From contig JBDWCA010000008.1 of assembly GCA_039978075.1 (NCBI GenBank), positions 62,001-126,000 on the forward strand: a DNA stretch of 64,000 bases, read 5' to 3'. Shown here in pieces: positions 53,616 through 61,860 of this stretch. Both the position numbers and the translations under genes were made by a program. The DNA comes from Anderseniella sp039978075 (GTDB taxonomy: Bacteria; Pseudomonadota; Alphaproteobacteria; Rhizobiales; Aestuariivirgaceae). The notes beneath the pieces are model-generated. The model saw only the letters and a program-made list of their open reading frames with translations. It was not told the origin of the DNA and did no database searches. The stretch's first letter is position 1. Each line of letters begins with the position of its first letter.

Positions 53616-54281
53616 ATGGAAAAAGTTCGAAAACGGCAGGAAGAGCGCCGTGACGAGACCTCAGCCAAATTGCGCGCAGCCACCATTTCACTCATCGCGG
53701 ATCGCGGTTATGTCAACACCACCACGACCGAGATCAGCAAGAAGGCCGGTGTGTCGCGCGGTGCGCTGCTGCATCATTACCCTGCCAAAATTGATCTGAT
53801 CGTTGATGCGGCTGCGCAAGTCTGGCGCCAGGCGATCGTCGAGGTGCAGACGCTTTCCAGTGCGCTTGGCCGGGGCGAGCTTGATATTGACGGGTTTGTG
53901 GAAGGCGTCTGGGACAGGGTGTTCCAGCACAATTCAGTGACCATGACCCTTGATCTCATGAGCGCGGCACGCTCCCACGACGAACTGCGCCAGCGCATTT
54001 CAGGGCATCTTGAAAACCTTTTCAAAGCGTATGATGAAATTGCCGACCAGGCATTTGCCGGGTCCGGCCTGTCGCAGGACCAGCGCCGTGTCCTGGTGTC
54101 GATGACGACCTGCATGATCAGAGGGTTGAAACTGCAGGAACAGATGCATCCGGACCCTGAGATGACACAGGCAATTCGCGACGCGTTCAAGATTATGCTG
54201 CAGCAGGTCATGGACTCTGGCGACAAGCAGTCACTATTACCGGAACCGGGGAAGGTCAAGTTGAAGGTTGTCGGCTCATGA
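53616..54281 (+). CDS. TetR-family transcriptional regulator
   Basis: A 221-residue regulator starting at the ATG at 53616. The N-terminal HTH is typical: TSAKLRAATISLIADRGYVNTTTTEISKKAGVSRGALLHHYPAKIDLI. The C-terminal helical ligand domain has no recognisable ligand signature. Its stop overlaps the start of livG as ATGA, so it is cotranscribed with the ABC transporter and probably controls the whole operon. Confidence 0.93.
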   Translation: MEKVRKRQEERRDETSAKLRAATISLIADRGYVNTTTTEISKKAGVSRGALLHHYPAKIDLIVDAAAQVWRQAIVEVQTLSSALGRGELDIDGFVEGVWDRVFQHNSVTMTLDLMSAARSHDELRQRISGHLENLFKAYDEIADQAFAGSGLSQDQRRVLVSMTTCMIRGLKLQEQMHPDPEMTQAIRDAFKIMLQQVMDSGDKQSLLPEPGKVKLKVVGS

Positions 54282-55093
54282 GTATGCCCGCACCGGCACA
54301 GCCGGCAGCCGCTCCGAAGGCTGACATCATCCTGTCGGGATCAGGCCTGTCACGCAGTTTCGGCGGTGTGCATGCGGTTGTCGACATGAGTTTTGAACTG
54401 CAGCTCAATTCCATCACAGGTCTGATCGGGCCAAACGGGGCAGGCAAGTCGACCCTGTTCAATCTGGTCAGTGGGGTTGATAAGCCGAAAAACGGTACCG
54501 TTATCCTCAACGGGCAGGACGTCAGCAAGCTGGATGCCTACAAACGAGCCCGTCTCGGCATGATCCGCACATTCCAGCTGTCACGCGAGTTTGGCCGGTT
54601 GACGGTTCTGGAGAACCTGATGCTGTCGCCGCAATTGCAGCTCGGTGAGCAGCTGCTGCCGCTGTTCCTCAGACCCGCCGCGGTTAAAGCTGCAGACAGA
54701 GATGTCTTCCAGCGTGCCTGTGAGGTGCTGAAAATATCGCGACTTGAAAAACTGAAAGACGAGTATGCGGTGAACCTGTCCGGCGGGCAGAAGAAACTGC
54801 TGGAGCTGGCTCGCACATTGATGATCGATTGCGACGTTATCCTGCTTGATGAGCCCGGCGCCGGCGTGAACCCGGCCCTGATGAGCACGCTCACCGACAT
54901 GATTGTCGATCTCAACCGCAATCACGGCAAGACGTTCTTCATCGTGGAGCACGACATGGACATGGTGGCCAGGCTTTGTGATCCGGTCATCGTGATGGCC
55001 GAGGGCAGCAAGCTGATCGATGGGTCATTCGATGTCATCCGCGAAGACAAGCGGGTGATCGAAGCTTACCTGGGAGGCTCGCTCGATGGCTGA
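54278..55093 (+). CDS. livG: Branched-chain-amino-acid-type ABC transporter ATPase, LivG-like
   Basis: A 271-residue ATPase of the HAAT family. Walker A GPNGAGKS is near residue 52, the ABC signature LSGGQKK near 167, Walker B VILLDEPGAGVNP near 188, and the switch His in VEHDMDMV near 224. It overlaps TetR by 4 bases and livF by 8 bases. With livF, livH, livM and the binding protein it imports an amino acid or an aromatic or dicarboxylic acid; the family has broad specificity. Standard. Confidence 0.95.
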   Translation: MSMPAPAQPAAAPKADIILSGSGLSRSFGGVHAVVDMSFELQLNSITGLIGPNGAGKSTLFNLVSGVDKPKNGTVILNGQDVSKLDAYKRARLGMIRTFQLSREFGRLTVLENLMLSPQLQLGEQLLPLFLRPAAVKAADRDVFQRACEVLKISRLEKLKDEYAVNLSGGQKKLLELARTLMIDCDVILLDEPGAGVNPALMSTLTDMIVDLNRNHGKTFFIVEHDMDMVARLCDPVIVMAEGSKLIDGSFDVIREDKRVIEAYLGGSLDG

Positions 55094-55802
55094 GGACCTG
55101 CTTGAAGCTGAAAACGTCTGTGTGGGCTACGGCAGGGGCGACATCGTGCACGGCGTTGATGTCAGCGTGAGTGCCGGACGTATCGCCACGATCATCGGTC
55201 CCAATGGCGCCGGCAAGTCCACTATGATCAAGACTATCGCCGGTGTGCTGACGCGCCGCGAAGGATCAATCCGCATTGACGGCCGGGAAATCGGTGGCAA
55301 ACCGGCGAGTGAAATCGCGCGCTGCGGCGTGGCCTACGTGCCGCAGGAGGCCAATGTCTTCCGCCAGTTGACCGTGACCGAAAACCTGCAGATGGGATCG
55401 TGGATCGAGCCGAAGGAATTCGATGACCGCTACGAAAAGGTCTGTGCGCTGTTTCCCATCCTCAAGGAGCGGGCAAAGGTGCGTGCCGGCAACCTGTCCG
55501 GCGGGCAAAGGCAAATGGTGGCATTCGGCATGGCGCTGATGGTCGAGCCGAAAGTGCTGCTGCTCGATGAACCGTCCGCGGGACTGTCACCGGCGATGGT
55601 CGAACAGATGTTCGACATCATCAAGCAGGTCAACAAGACCGGTATAGCGGTGCTGATGGTCGAACAGAACGCCATGCAGGCGTTGAAAATCTCCGACCAT
55701 GGCTACGTCATGGCCGCCGGTCAGGTCGCCATGTCGGCACCGGCCTCAGAATTGCTGGATTCCAGCGAAGTCTCCGAACTCTATCTGGGAACACGGCAAT
55801 GA
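55086..55802 (+). CDS. livF: Branched-chain-amino-acid-type ABC transporter ATPase, LivF-like
   Basis: A 238-residue ATPase, second of the HAAT pair. Walker A GPNGAGKS is near residue 39, the signature LSGGQRQ near 138, Walker B LLLDEPSAGLSP near 157, and the switch region VEQNAMQ near 192 (Gln replaces His, as is usual for LivF). It overlaps livG by 8 bases and livH by 4 bases. No unusual feature. Confidence 0.95.
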   Translation: MAEDLLEAENVCVGYGRGDIVHGVDVSVSAGRIATIIGPNGAGKSTMIKTIAGVLTRREGSIRIDGREIGGKPASEIARCGVAYVPQEANVFRQLTVTENLQMGSWIEPKEFDDRYEKVCALFPILKERAKVRAGNLSGGQRQMVAFGMALMVEPKVLLLDEPSAGLSPAMVEQMFDIIKQVNKTGIAVLMVEQNAMQALKISDHGYVMAAGQVAMSAPASELLDSSEVSELYLGTRQ

Positions 55803-56662
55803 GCGGTCAACTGATCATAAACGGCATCGTGAATGCCTCCCTTATCGCGCCACCGGCAATCGCGTTTTCGCTGTTGTTCGGCATTTTGCGATTTCCCAAT
55901 TTTGCCATCGGTGCCTATGTCACGGTTGGTGCGTTTATCGCCTATGCGCTGAATGTCGGGGCCGGGATGCCCATGTGGGTTGCCGGTCTGGGCGCCATGG
56001 CGGGGACGGCGGTCGTGGTCTGGCTGTCGGATGTGCTTGTGTTCAAGCCGATGCGGGGTCATACGCCGGTGACCTTGCTGGTGGTTTCCATCGCACTTGC
56101 CCTGATTATTGAACATGTCATCCGGCTGTTCTACGGCGCCGATGTGCGCGGTTTCGACCTGCCGCTTGAACGGCCGATCAAGTTTGCCGGGCTGCGTATT
56201 ACAGGTGAGCAGATAGACATCATCGTGATGACGATTGTGATCGGCATCGCCATTCACCTGCTGTTGCAATACACCCGCATCGGCAAGGCAATGCGGGCGA
56301 CGGCGGATAATGAAACCCTGGCCGAGGTGCGTGGTATCAACACGTCATATGTGATTGCATTCACCTGGTTCATCTGTGGTGCCCTGTTTGGCCTGACAGG
56401 CGTATTCGCCGGTCTTGATCTGGTCATCGAGCCGCTGGTCGGGTGGTACCTGACCATCCCTATTTTCGCCGCGGCCATTCTCGGTGGCATCGGGTCTCCG
56501 TATGGCGCCATGCTCGGCGCGTTGCTGGTGGGGCTTGCTGAAGAGCTCACCGTGCTGGTGCTGCCAAGCTCCTACAAGATCGGGGTCGGTTTTGTGATCA
56601 TTGCGGTTCTGCTGCTGATCCGGCCGCACGGACTGCTCGGCCAGCCGGAGATCAAGAAATGA
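55799..56662 (+). CDS. livH: ABC transporter permease, LivH-like
   Basis: A 287-residue membrane permease with about eight helices. The motif GKAMRATADNETLAEVRGINTSYVIAF near residue 160 is the LivH EAA-like loop that contacts the ATPase, and FAAAILGGIGSPYGAMLGALLVGLAEEL is typical for the C-terminal part. It overlaps livF and livM by ATGA. Forms the channel with LivM. Confidence 0.95.
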   Translation: MSGQLIINGIVNASLIAPPAIAFSLLFGILRFPNFAIGAYVTVGAFIAYALNVGAGMPMWVAGLGAMAGTAVVVWLSDVLVFKPMRGHTPVTLLVVSIALALIIEHVIRLFYGADVRGFDLPLERPIKFAGLRITGEQIDIIVMTIVIGIAIHLLLQYTRIGKAMRATADNETLAEVRGINTSYVIAFTWFICGALFGLTGVFAGLDLVIEPLVGWYLTIPIFAAAILGGIGSPYGAMLGALLVGLAEELTVLVLPSSYKIGVGFVIIAVLLLIRPHGLLGQPEIKK

Positions 56663-57603
56663 GCGCATATCTTATATCGATGGCCACATTTGTCGGCTTC
56701 TTCATGATCCTGGCACTGGCGCTGAACCTGCAGTGGGGCATGACCGGCATGGTGAACTTCGGCATTGCCGGGTTCTACGCACTTGGTGCCTATACCAGCG
56801 GGTTGCTGTCGGTGAAGCTTGGATGGCCGGTCGGTATCACCATCGCCATGAGCTGTGTCACGGGACTCATCGCAGGTGGCCTGGTTGCGCTGCTGTCAAT
56901 GCGATTGCGGGAGGATTATCTGGCCATTGTCACCCTGGGATTTGGTGAAATTGTCCGCTTGATCGCGCTGAATGAAGACCAGATCACCGAAGGCCCGCGT
57001 GGCCTGAAAATTGATGCACGGCCATTTGCCGACATGTTCGATCGCGAAACCTATCCGCTGGTCTATCTTGGGCTGGTGGCGGCAGCGGTCGCGGTGGTGT
57101 TCGTCATCGTGGAGTGCATCCGGCGGTCTCCCATGGGGCGGACGCTGCGCGCCATCCGTGAAGATGATGTGGTCGCCGAGGTACTGGGCAAGAACGTTTT
57201 GCGGCACCGGGTGCAGGTCTTTGCACTGGGCGGTGCCTTCATGGGGCTCGCCGGTGCGCTTTACGCGCACTATGTGCAAAACATCAGCCCCGAAGTCTTC
57301 ATGCCGATGGTCGCCATCTTCATCTGGATGTCGGTCATTGTCGGCGGCGCAGGCAATAACTGGGGGTTACTGTTGGGAGCCGGTGTGGTCATGACCATTC
57401 TGGAAGGATCACGGTTCATGGGGGACTTCATTGACTTCCTTGATGCTGAACAACTCTCTGCCATCCGCATTATCGTCATCGGTGTTCTGCTGATCGCAAT
57501 ACTGCGTGTTCGTCCGAGAGGCCTGATACCGGAACCCAAATTCTCGTTTGCCACTTCAACAACTCAACAAGAACGGCAACCGTCTACTGAAAATGCAAAA
57601 TAA
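56659..57603 (+). CDS. livM: ABC transporter permease, LivM-like
   Basis: A 314-residue membrane permease with about eight to ten helices. The N-terminus FFMILALALNLQWGMTGMVNFGIAGFYALGAYTSGLL is characteristic of LivM; the ATPase-contact loop is GRTLRAIREDDVVAEVLGKNVLRHRVQVFALG near residue 160. It overlaps livH by 4 bases and the binding protein starts 24 bases downstream. The C-terminal tail is polar and unremarkable. Confidence 0.95.
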   Translation: MSAYLISMATFVGFFMILALALNLQWGMTGMVNFGIAGFYALGAYTSGLLSVKLGWPVGITIAMSCVTGLIAGGLVALLSMRLREDYLAIVTLGFGEIVRLIALNEDQITEGPRGLKIDARPFADMFDRETYPLVYLGLVAAAVAVVFVIVECIRRSPMGRTLRAIREDDVVAEVLGKNVLRHRVQVFALGGAFMGLAGALYAHYVQNISPEVFMPMVAIFIWMSVIVGGAGNNWGLLLGAGVVMTILEGSRFMGDFIDFLDAEQLSAIRIIVIGVLLIAILRVRPRGLIPEPKFSFATSTTQQERQPSTENAK

Positions 57604-57627
57604 ACTGAAACCGGGAGTATCCAAAAA

Positions 57628-58845
57628 ATGACTAGAAAAATCACACGTCGCAGCGCCCTGATCACAGGCGGTGCCATTGCCGCAGCCGGTGTTTTTGCGC
57701 CCAACATCGCCCGCGCGGCTGATCCGATCAATGTCGGCAGCCTGACGCCCAATACCGGTGGCGGTGGCCCGTTCGGCCCCAAGATCACCTCGGCTCACAA
57801 GCGCGTCGTTGAACTGGTCAACAGCCAGGGCGGTGTACTGGGCACGACCATCAACCTGTTTCAGGAGAACTCCGAAACCAATCCGGAAACTGCAGTGCGC
57901 GCCGCCGACAAGCTGATCAACGTCAACAAGGTCGTAGGTATTCTGGGCACCTGGTCGTCATCGGTGACACTGGGTATCATGCCGAAGTGCCAGGAAGCTG
58001 GCGTCATTCAGATGTGTACGTCTTCATCGGCTGACATCCCGGTTCGCGACGAGAAGGGCTATGTGTTCAATTTCCAGGCGCTGTCACCAGTGTGGGGCCG
58101 GGCCATTGCCAGGCTGGCATTGCGGCGCGGGTTCAAAACTTTCAACCTGATGGCGCTGAACAATGACTTCACCCGGTCGATGATGGATGGTTTCACCGAG
58201 GTTGTCGGCAAGGACAAGCTGCTGCAGGACTCGTTCTACTACAATGGCGGTCAGTCATCCTATCGCTCTGAGGTCACCCAGCTGATCGAGAAGAACCCTG
58301 AAGCTGTCTTCATTCCGTCCTACGTCACTGACTTCACGTCCGTGTACAAGGAGATTTTCCGGCAGGGTTATGAAGGCCAGGTGATCTCAGTATCGATCTC
58401 GACCGGCGCGAAGTTCAAGGAAGCCATCGGTGATGCAGCCAACGGCATCATTCACGGACTTCCCGTGCCGCCGATCAAGAGCCCTGCCTATGCGGAGTAT
58501 GTGACTGAAACCGGTCTTGAACCAACTGATGGTGTCCAGCATCCGTTCGGCACGGCAGGTCGTGACCAGATGTCAGTATTGCTGCTGGCGATTGAAAAAT
58601 CCGGGTCAACCGATGCGGACAAGGTGTCCAAGGCGATCTGGGACATCACCACCGGCGACGGCAAGGAAACAGTCTATAATGTCACCGATGGCCTGAAGGC
58701 CATTCGCGCCGGCAAGGAGATCAACTATTCCGGTGCAAGTTCAAGCGTCGAGTTTGACAAGGAAGGCATGGTGCTTGGCCGCGATTTCCAGCTGGCCGAA
58801 ATCAAGGACGGCAAGGATGTCGTGATCGAGCGCCTGGAATTCTAA
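57628..58845 (+). CDS. ABC transporter substrate-binding protein (LivJ/amide-binding family)
   Basis: A 405-residue periplasmic binding protein of the type 1 Leu/Ile/Val family. The signal begins TRKITRRSALITGG, with an Arg-Arg pair and a hydrophobic run to residue 31 (ARAA), a possible Tat signal. The mature part begins with NVGSLTPNTGGGGPFGP, and has TWSSSVTLGIMPKCQEAGV and FNLMALNNDFTRSM. Ligand likely a carboxylate or amino acid; not determinable. A perfect 11-bp hairpin follows the stop. Confidence 0.93.
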   Translation: MTRKITRRSALITGGAIAAAGVFAPNIARAADPINVGSLTPNTGGGGPFGPKITSAHKRVVELVNSQGGVLGTTINLFQENSETNPETAVRAADKLINVNKVVGILGTWSSSVTLGIMPKCQEAGVIQMCTSSSADIPVRDEKGYVFNFQALSPVWGRAIARLALRRGFKTFNLMALNNDFTRSMMDGFTEVVGKDKLLQDSFYYNGGQSSYRSEVTQLIEKNPEAVFIPSYVTDFTSVYKEIFRQGYEGQVISVSISTGAKFKEAIGDAANGIIHGLPVPPIKSPAYAEYVTETGLEPTDGVQHPFGTAGRDQMSVLLLAIEKSGSTDADKVSKAIWDITTGDGKETVYNVTDGLKAIRAGKEINYSGASSSVEFDKEGMVLGRDFQLAEIKDGKDVVIERLEF

Positions 58846-58858
58846 GGCCACAACAACA

Positions 58859-58888
58859 AGGCCAGGCGGTGAAACTGCCGCCTGGCCT
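58859..58888 (+). terminator. Hairpin after the ABC binding-protein gene
   Basis: A perfect 11-bp stem AGGCCAGGCGG / CCGCCTGGCCT with an 8-base loop, 13 bases after the binding-protein stop. It has no T tract and the next gene follows 35 bases later on the same strand, so partial termination or mRNA stabilisation is likely. Confidence 0.7.
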
Positions 58889-58922
58889 CTATAATCGAGA
58901 TGTTTCAACAAGGAGCAATGAC

Positions 58923-59489
58923 ATGGCACGCGTACGCGATGTTGAGATGGATGAATTGCCGGAAGATGTGCAGCCGATCTTTCACAAGTATGCAACCGAG
59001 TACGGTCCGTTTCTGAACCAGGTGAAAGTGTTTGCCCACCGCCCGCCGGCGGTAAAGCACATTATGGGATTGCTGCTGGAGCTTGCCGAAGAGCAGGTGC
59101 TGCCCAAGCGCTATCTGGAAATCGCGGTTGTCGTTGTTTCCAAGATCAATGAATGCACATATTGTGTGAAGCATCATGGTCCGCGTCTGGTTGAGCAGGG
59201 TTTAAGCGCTGAGACCGTCGACAATATTCTGGAACCGGAAGTCGAAGGCTTTGATGAAGTGGACATGCTGGTGCGCGACTACGCAGTGCAGGTCACCAGC
59301 AACTTCCAGTACATGCGGGATCAGATTTTTGAAGATCTGAAGCAGCACTTTACCGAAGAACAGGTGGTCGAACTGACATTGCGCATTGCGCTGTGCGGGT
59401 TCTTCAACCGCTTCAACGATTCACTGCAGATCGGTGTCGAAGACAATGTCATGACAGATATGCTGTCACATGAAACAGCGGCGGAATAG
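58923..59489 (+). CDS. Carboxymuconolactone decarboxylase / AhpD-like protein
   Basis: A 188-residue protein starting at the ATG at 58923 with AGGAG upstream. The AhpD-like core has the CTYCVKHHG motif, Cys78 and Cys81 with His84/85, which in AhpD is the thiol-disulfide active site. Many family members are uncharacterised peroxidase-like or decarboxylase proteins. It lies between the ABC binding protein and a maleate-isomerase-like gene on the same strand, so it may work on the imported compound or protect against oxidative by-products. Confidence 0.85.
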   Translation: MARVRDVEMDELPEDVQPIFHKYATEYGPFLNQVKVFAHRPPAVKHIMGLLLELAEEQVLPKRYLEIAVVVVSKINECTYCVKHHGPRLVEQGLSAETVDNILEPEVEGFDEVDMLVRDYAVQVTSNFQYMRDQIFEDLKQHFTEEQVVELTLRIALCGFFNRFNDSLQIGVEDNVMTDMLSHETAAE

Positions 59490-59507
59490 CAACCAGGGAG
59501 ACGTATC

Positions 59508-60278
59508 ATGTACGGAAGGCGCGGACGTATTGGCCTTATGGTTCCAACCGGCAATTCGGTGGTTGAACCGGAATTTCAACGCATGGCACCTGAGGGCATG
59601 TCGGTGCATGCCAACCGTGTGGAACTGAAGGATGTCACGCCGGACAGCCTGTTGGCGATGGAAAACGATACCGTCCGGTCTGCTCGCCAGATTGCCCAGA
59701 CACGGCTAGGTGTCATCGCGTTTGCGTGTACATCGGGAAGCTTCGTTGGCGGAGCCGGATATGACGACCGGCTGATCAAGACGATCCAGGATGAAACCGG
59801 CATCGCGGCAACCACAACCACGACCGCTGTGGTTCGGGCCCTGCGGCTGTTAAACGTATCCCGGATTGCGTTGGCCACCCCTTATGTGGACGAGGTCACG
59901 AAGCTCGAGGTTGATTACCTGAACGACAATGGCTTCGAGGTTACGGCCTGGCAGGGCGGCGGTATTACCGATACCGCGGACATTCAGGAATGCGAGCCGG
60001 AGGTTTCCTACAACCGGGCCCGCGACGTTGACAATGATCGTGCCGAGGCTGTTTTCATCTCGTGCACGGGGTTCAGAACCATCGAGAATATTGCCAGACT
60101 GGAAGCTGAACTGGGCAAGCCGGTGATCTCGTCGAACCAGGCGACATTTGCCGATTGTCTCAGGATTCTCGATCTGCATGAGGTCGCACCGGGTTATGGC
60201 AGTCTGTTTGACAAGACTTTTGAACATGCCCGTGTGGATGGCGCGTCCGGGAAGACGTCTCAGCAGGCAGCGGAATAA
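59508..60278 (+). CDS. Asp/Glu-racemase-superfamily enzyme, maleate isomerase-like
   Basis: A 256-residue enzyme with no signal peptide. The two-Cys pattern of maleate cis-trans isomerase and arylmalonate decarboxylase is visible: Cys74 in IAFACTSGSF and Cys186 in VFISCTGFRT, with Asn in MVPTGNSVVEPEF near residue 16. Maleate isomerase converts maleate to fumarate; arylmalonate decarboxylase has a single catalytic Cys, so two Cys favour the isomerase. It is followed by a strong terminator and then an Sdh/Frd-type operon plus fumarase-like gene, which fits fumarate production. Substrate inferred. Confidence 0.82.
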   Translation: MYGRRGRIGLMVPTGNSVVEPEFQRMAPEGMSVHANRVELKDVTPDSLLAMENDTVRSARQIAQTRLGVIAFACTSGSFVGGAGYDDRLIKTIQDETGIAATTTTTAVVRALRLLNVSRIALATPYVDEVTKLEVDYLNDNGFEVTAWQGGGITDTADIQECEPEVSYNRARDVDNDRAEAVFISCTGFRTIENIARLEAELGKPVISSNQATFADCLRILDLHEVAPGYGSLFDKTFEHARVDGASGKTSQQAAE

Positions 60279-60319
60279 TCATCCCGGCTGCCAAGATCGT
60301 TTGAAAATCATCCTGACTG

Positions 60320-60348
60320 AACCCCGGCAGCGTGTCGGGGTTTGTTTT
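60320..60348 (+). terminator. Rho-independent terminator
   Basis: A 7-bp stem AACCCCG / CGGGGTT with a 9-base loop, followed directly by TGTTTT. It lies 41 bases after the maleate-isomerase-like gene and separates the ABC operon from the Sdh/Frd-like operon. Confidence 0.88.
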
Positions 60349-60457
60349 ATGTAAGTTAAATTTATGCATGGAGTTAATTTTTATCTCTTTTCGTTAGAAA
60401 AACAGATACATATAGATAGAGGGATAATGGTGCCTGTCCTGATAGTGGAGCAATGAA

Positions 60458-61186
60458 TTGTCGTCCGACCCTGATGAACTGGAGGTTTCGGTGTGGCGCG
60501 GTGACAGCACGTCCGGCCAGTTTGAGGACTTCAGGGTTCCGGCGCAGGAAAATCAGACCATTCTGGACGTGGTCTCCTGGATTCAGCAGCACCGCGATCC
60601 CACGCTTTCCTACCGCTATGCCTGCCGCGTCGGTATGTGTGGATCTTGCGCCATGATGGTCAACGGTGTGCCGCGCTGGACCTGCCGCACCCATGTAAAG
60701 GTCGCACTGAAAGACAACCGGATCAGTATCGGCCCGCTGCGCAACCTGCCGGTCATCAAGGACCTGGCGACGGACATGGACCCGTTCTTTGACAAGTGGG
60801 TGGCCGCAGAAGGCATGCATCACCCGTCAAGAACCCGCGATGACGCGATTGAGCAGATTGATCCTGAAGACGTTTCACGCCTGGAAGCCAACAAGGGCAT
60901 CGAATGCATTAATTGTTCGGTCTGTTATGCGGCTTGCGACACTGTGGCCGGCAATGACGATTATCTCGGACCGGCAGCCCTGCAGCGGGCATGGACCCTG
61001 TACAATGATGCCAAAGACGCCGGCAAGCTGAACATTCTCGAAGCAGTGTCGGGCAAGGGTGGGTGCCATAACTGCCACAGCCAGGGCAGCTGCAGCCACT
61101 ATTGCCCCAATGACCTGAACCCGATGGCGGCGATTGCCGGACTGAAGCGGGCAACAGCTCTCTCCTTCTTCAAAGGGAGGAAATAG
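60458..61186 (+). CDS. Succinate dehydrogenase/fumarate reductase-like iron-sulfur subunit
   Basis: A 242-residue SdhB/FrdB-like protein. The TTG at 60458 is 7 bases after GGAG and starts the right frame. The N-terminal [2Fe-2S] site is CRVGMCGSCAMMVNG plus Cys in RWTC near residues 55-75. The C-terminal part binds [4Fe-4S] and [3Fe-4S] clusters through CINCSVCYAAC near residue 149 and GCHNCHSQGSCSHYCP near residue 200. Extra Cys in the last motif are unusual. It carries electrons between the flavoprotein and quinone. First gene of a B-C-D-A operon. Confidence 0.92.
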   Translation: MSSDPDELEVSVWRGDSTSGQFEDFRVPAQENQTILDVVSWIQQHRDPTLSYRYACRVGMCGSCAMMVNGVPRWTCRTHVKVALKDNRISIGPLRNLPVIKDLATDMDPFFDKWVAAEGMHHPSRTRDDAIEQIDPEDVSRLEANKGIECINCSVCYAACDTVAGNDDYLGPAALQRAWTLYNDAKDAGKLNILEAVSGKGGCHNCHSQGSCSHYCPNDLNPMAAIAGLKRATALSFFKGRK

Positions 61187-61187
61187 C

Positions 61188-61520
61188 ATGCTGACTGTCC
61201 GGCTCTACATGTTGCAGCGTATTACTGCACTGGTGATGGCGCCGCTGGTGTTCGGGCATCTGGCGGTGATGATTTATGCGGTGCAGGGCGGGCTGTCGGC
61301 AGCCGAGATACTCGGACGCACACAAGGCAGTGTGGCATGGTTCCTGTTTTACGGCAGCTTTGTCATCGCTGTGTCGATCCACGCGGCTATCGGTCTGCGT
61401 GTCGTCGTGCATGAAGTGCTGGGCCTGAAAGGCACGCTTCTGGAGCTGTTTACCTGGGCAATGGCTGCAGGCCTTTTCGGGCTGGGCGCGCGGGCGGTGA
61501 TAGCGGTGACCTTGTCATGA
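61188..61520 (+). CDS. SdhC-like membrane anchor
   Basis: A 110-residue protein with three hydrophobic helices. His24 and His65 (FGHLAV, SIHAAIGLR) are candidates for haem b ligation or quinone binding, as in SdhC/FrdC anchors. It starts 1 base after the iron-sulfur gene and overlaps the next membrane gene by 4 bases. No better family can be assigned from sequence alone, but position and size fit an Sdh anchor. Confidence 0.82.
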   Translation: MLTVRLYMLQRITALVMAPLVFGHLAVMIYAVQGGLSAAEILGRTQGSVAWFLFYGSFVIAVSIHAAIGLRVVVHEVLGLKGTLLELFTWAMAAGLFGLGARAVIAVTLS

Positions 61521-61858
61521 TCCGGCCGCACCGTACTCACGCGCTTTGGTACGCCTTCATCCTGCATCGTATTTCAGGCGTTGGACTGGCGCTGTTTCTG
61601 CCGGTGCACTTTTACACGCTGGCCCTGGCCCTGACCAATCCTGAGCGTCTCGACGGATTTTTCCGCTGGACCGAACTGGCAGTTGTCAAATTTGCAGAGT
61701 TCGGTCTGGTGTTCCTGTTGGCACTGCACATGTTTGGTGGCCTGCGGCTGATGGCACTGGAGTGGCTGCCCTGGTCTGACCGGCAGAAAACCCTGGCGGC
61801 AGGTGCGGCAGCGGTGTCGTTTCTGATTTCCGGCGTGTTCCTGTTGAGGGCGATATAG
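61517..61858 (+). CDS. SdhD-like membrane anchor
   Basis: A 113-residue protein with three hydrophobic helices and a short N-terminal segment HRTHALWYAFILHRISGVGLALFL, which resembles the first helix of SdhC/SdhD with conserved His, Arg and Ser in HRxSG. A further His is in LHMFGGLRL. It overlaps the SdhC-like gene by ATGA and ends 2 bases before the flavoprotein gene. Together the two would anchor a quinone-reactive complex. Confidence 0.82.
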   Translation: MIRPHRTHALWYAFILHRISGVGLALFLPVHFYTLALALTNPERLDGFFRWTELAVVKFAEFGLVFLLALHMFGGLRLMALEWLPWSDRQKTLAAGAAAVSFLISGVFLLRAI

Positions 61859-61860
61859 CC

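Noticed and set aside
61040..61100. A CXXCH haem-like motif (CHNCH) in the iron-sulfur subunit
   Set aside because: The protein has no signal peptide and the Cys residues align with the cluster ligands of SdhB/FrdB, so it is not a c-type cytochrome.
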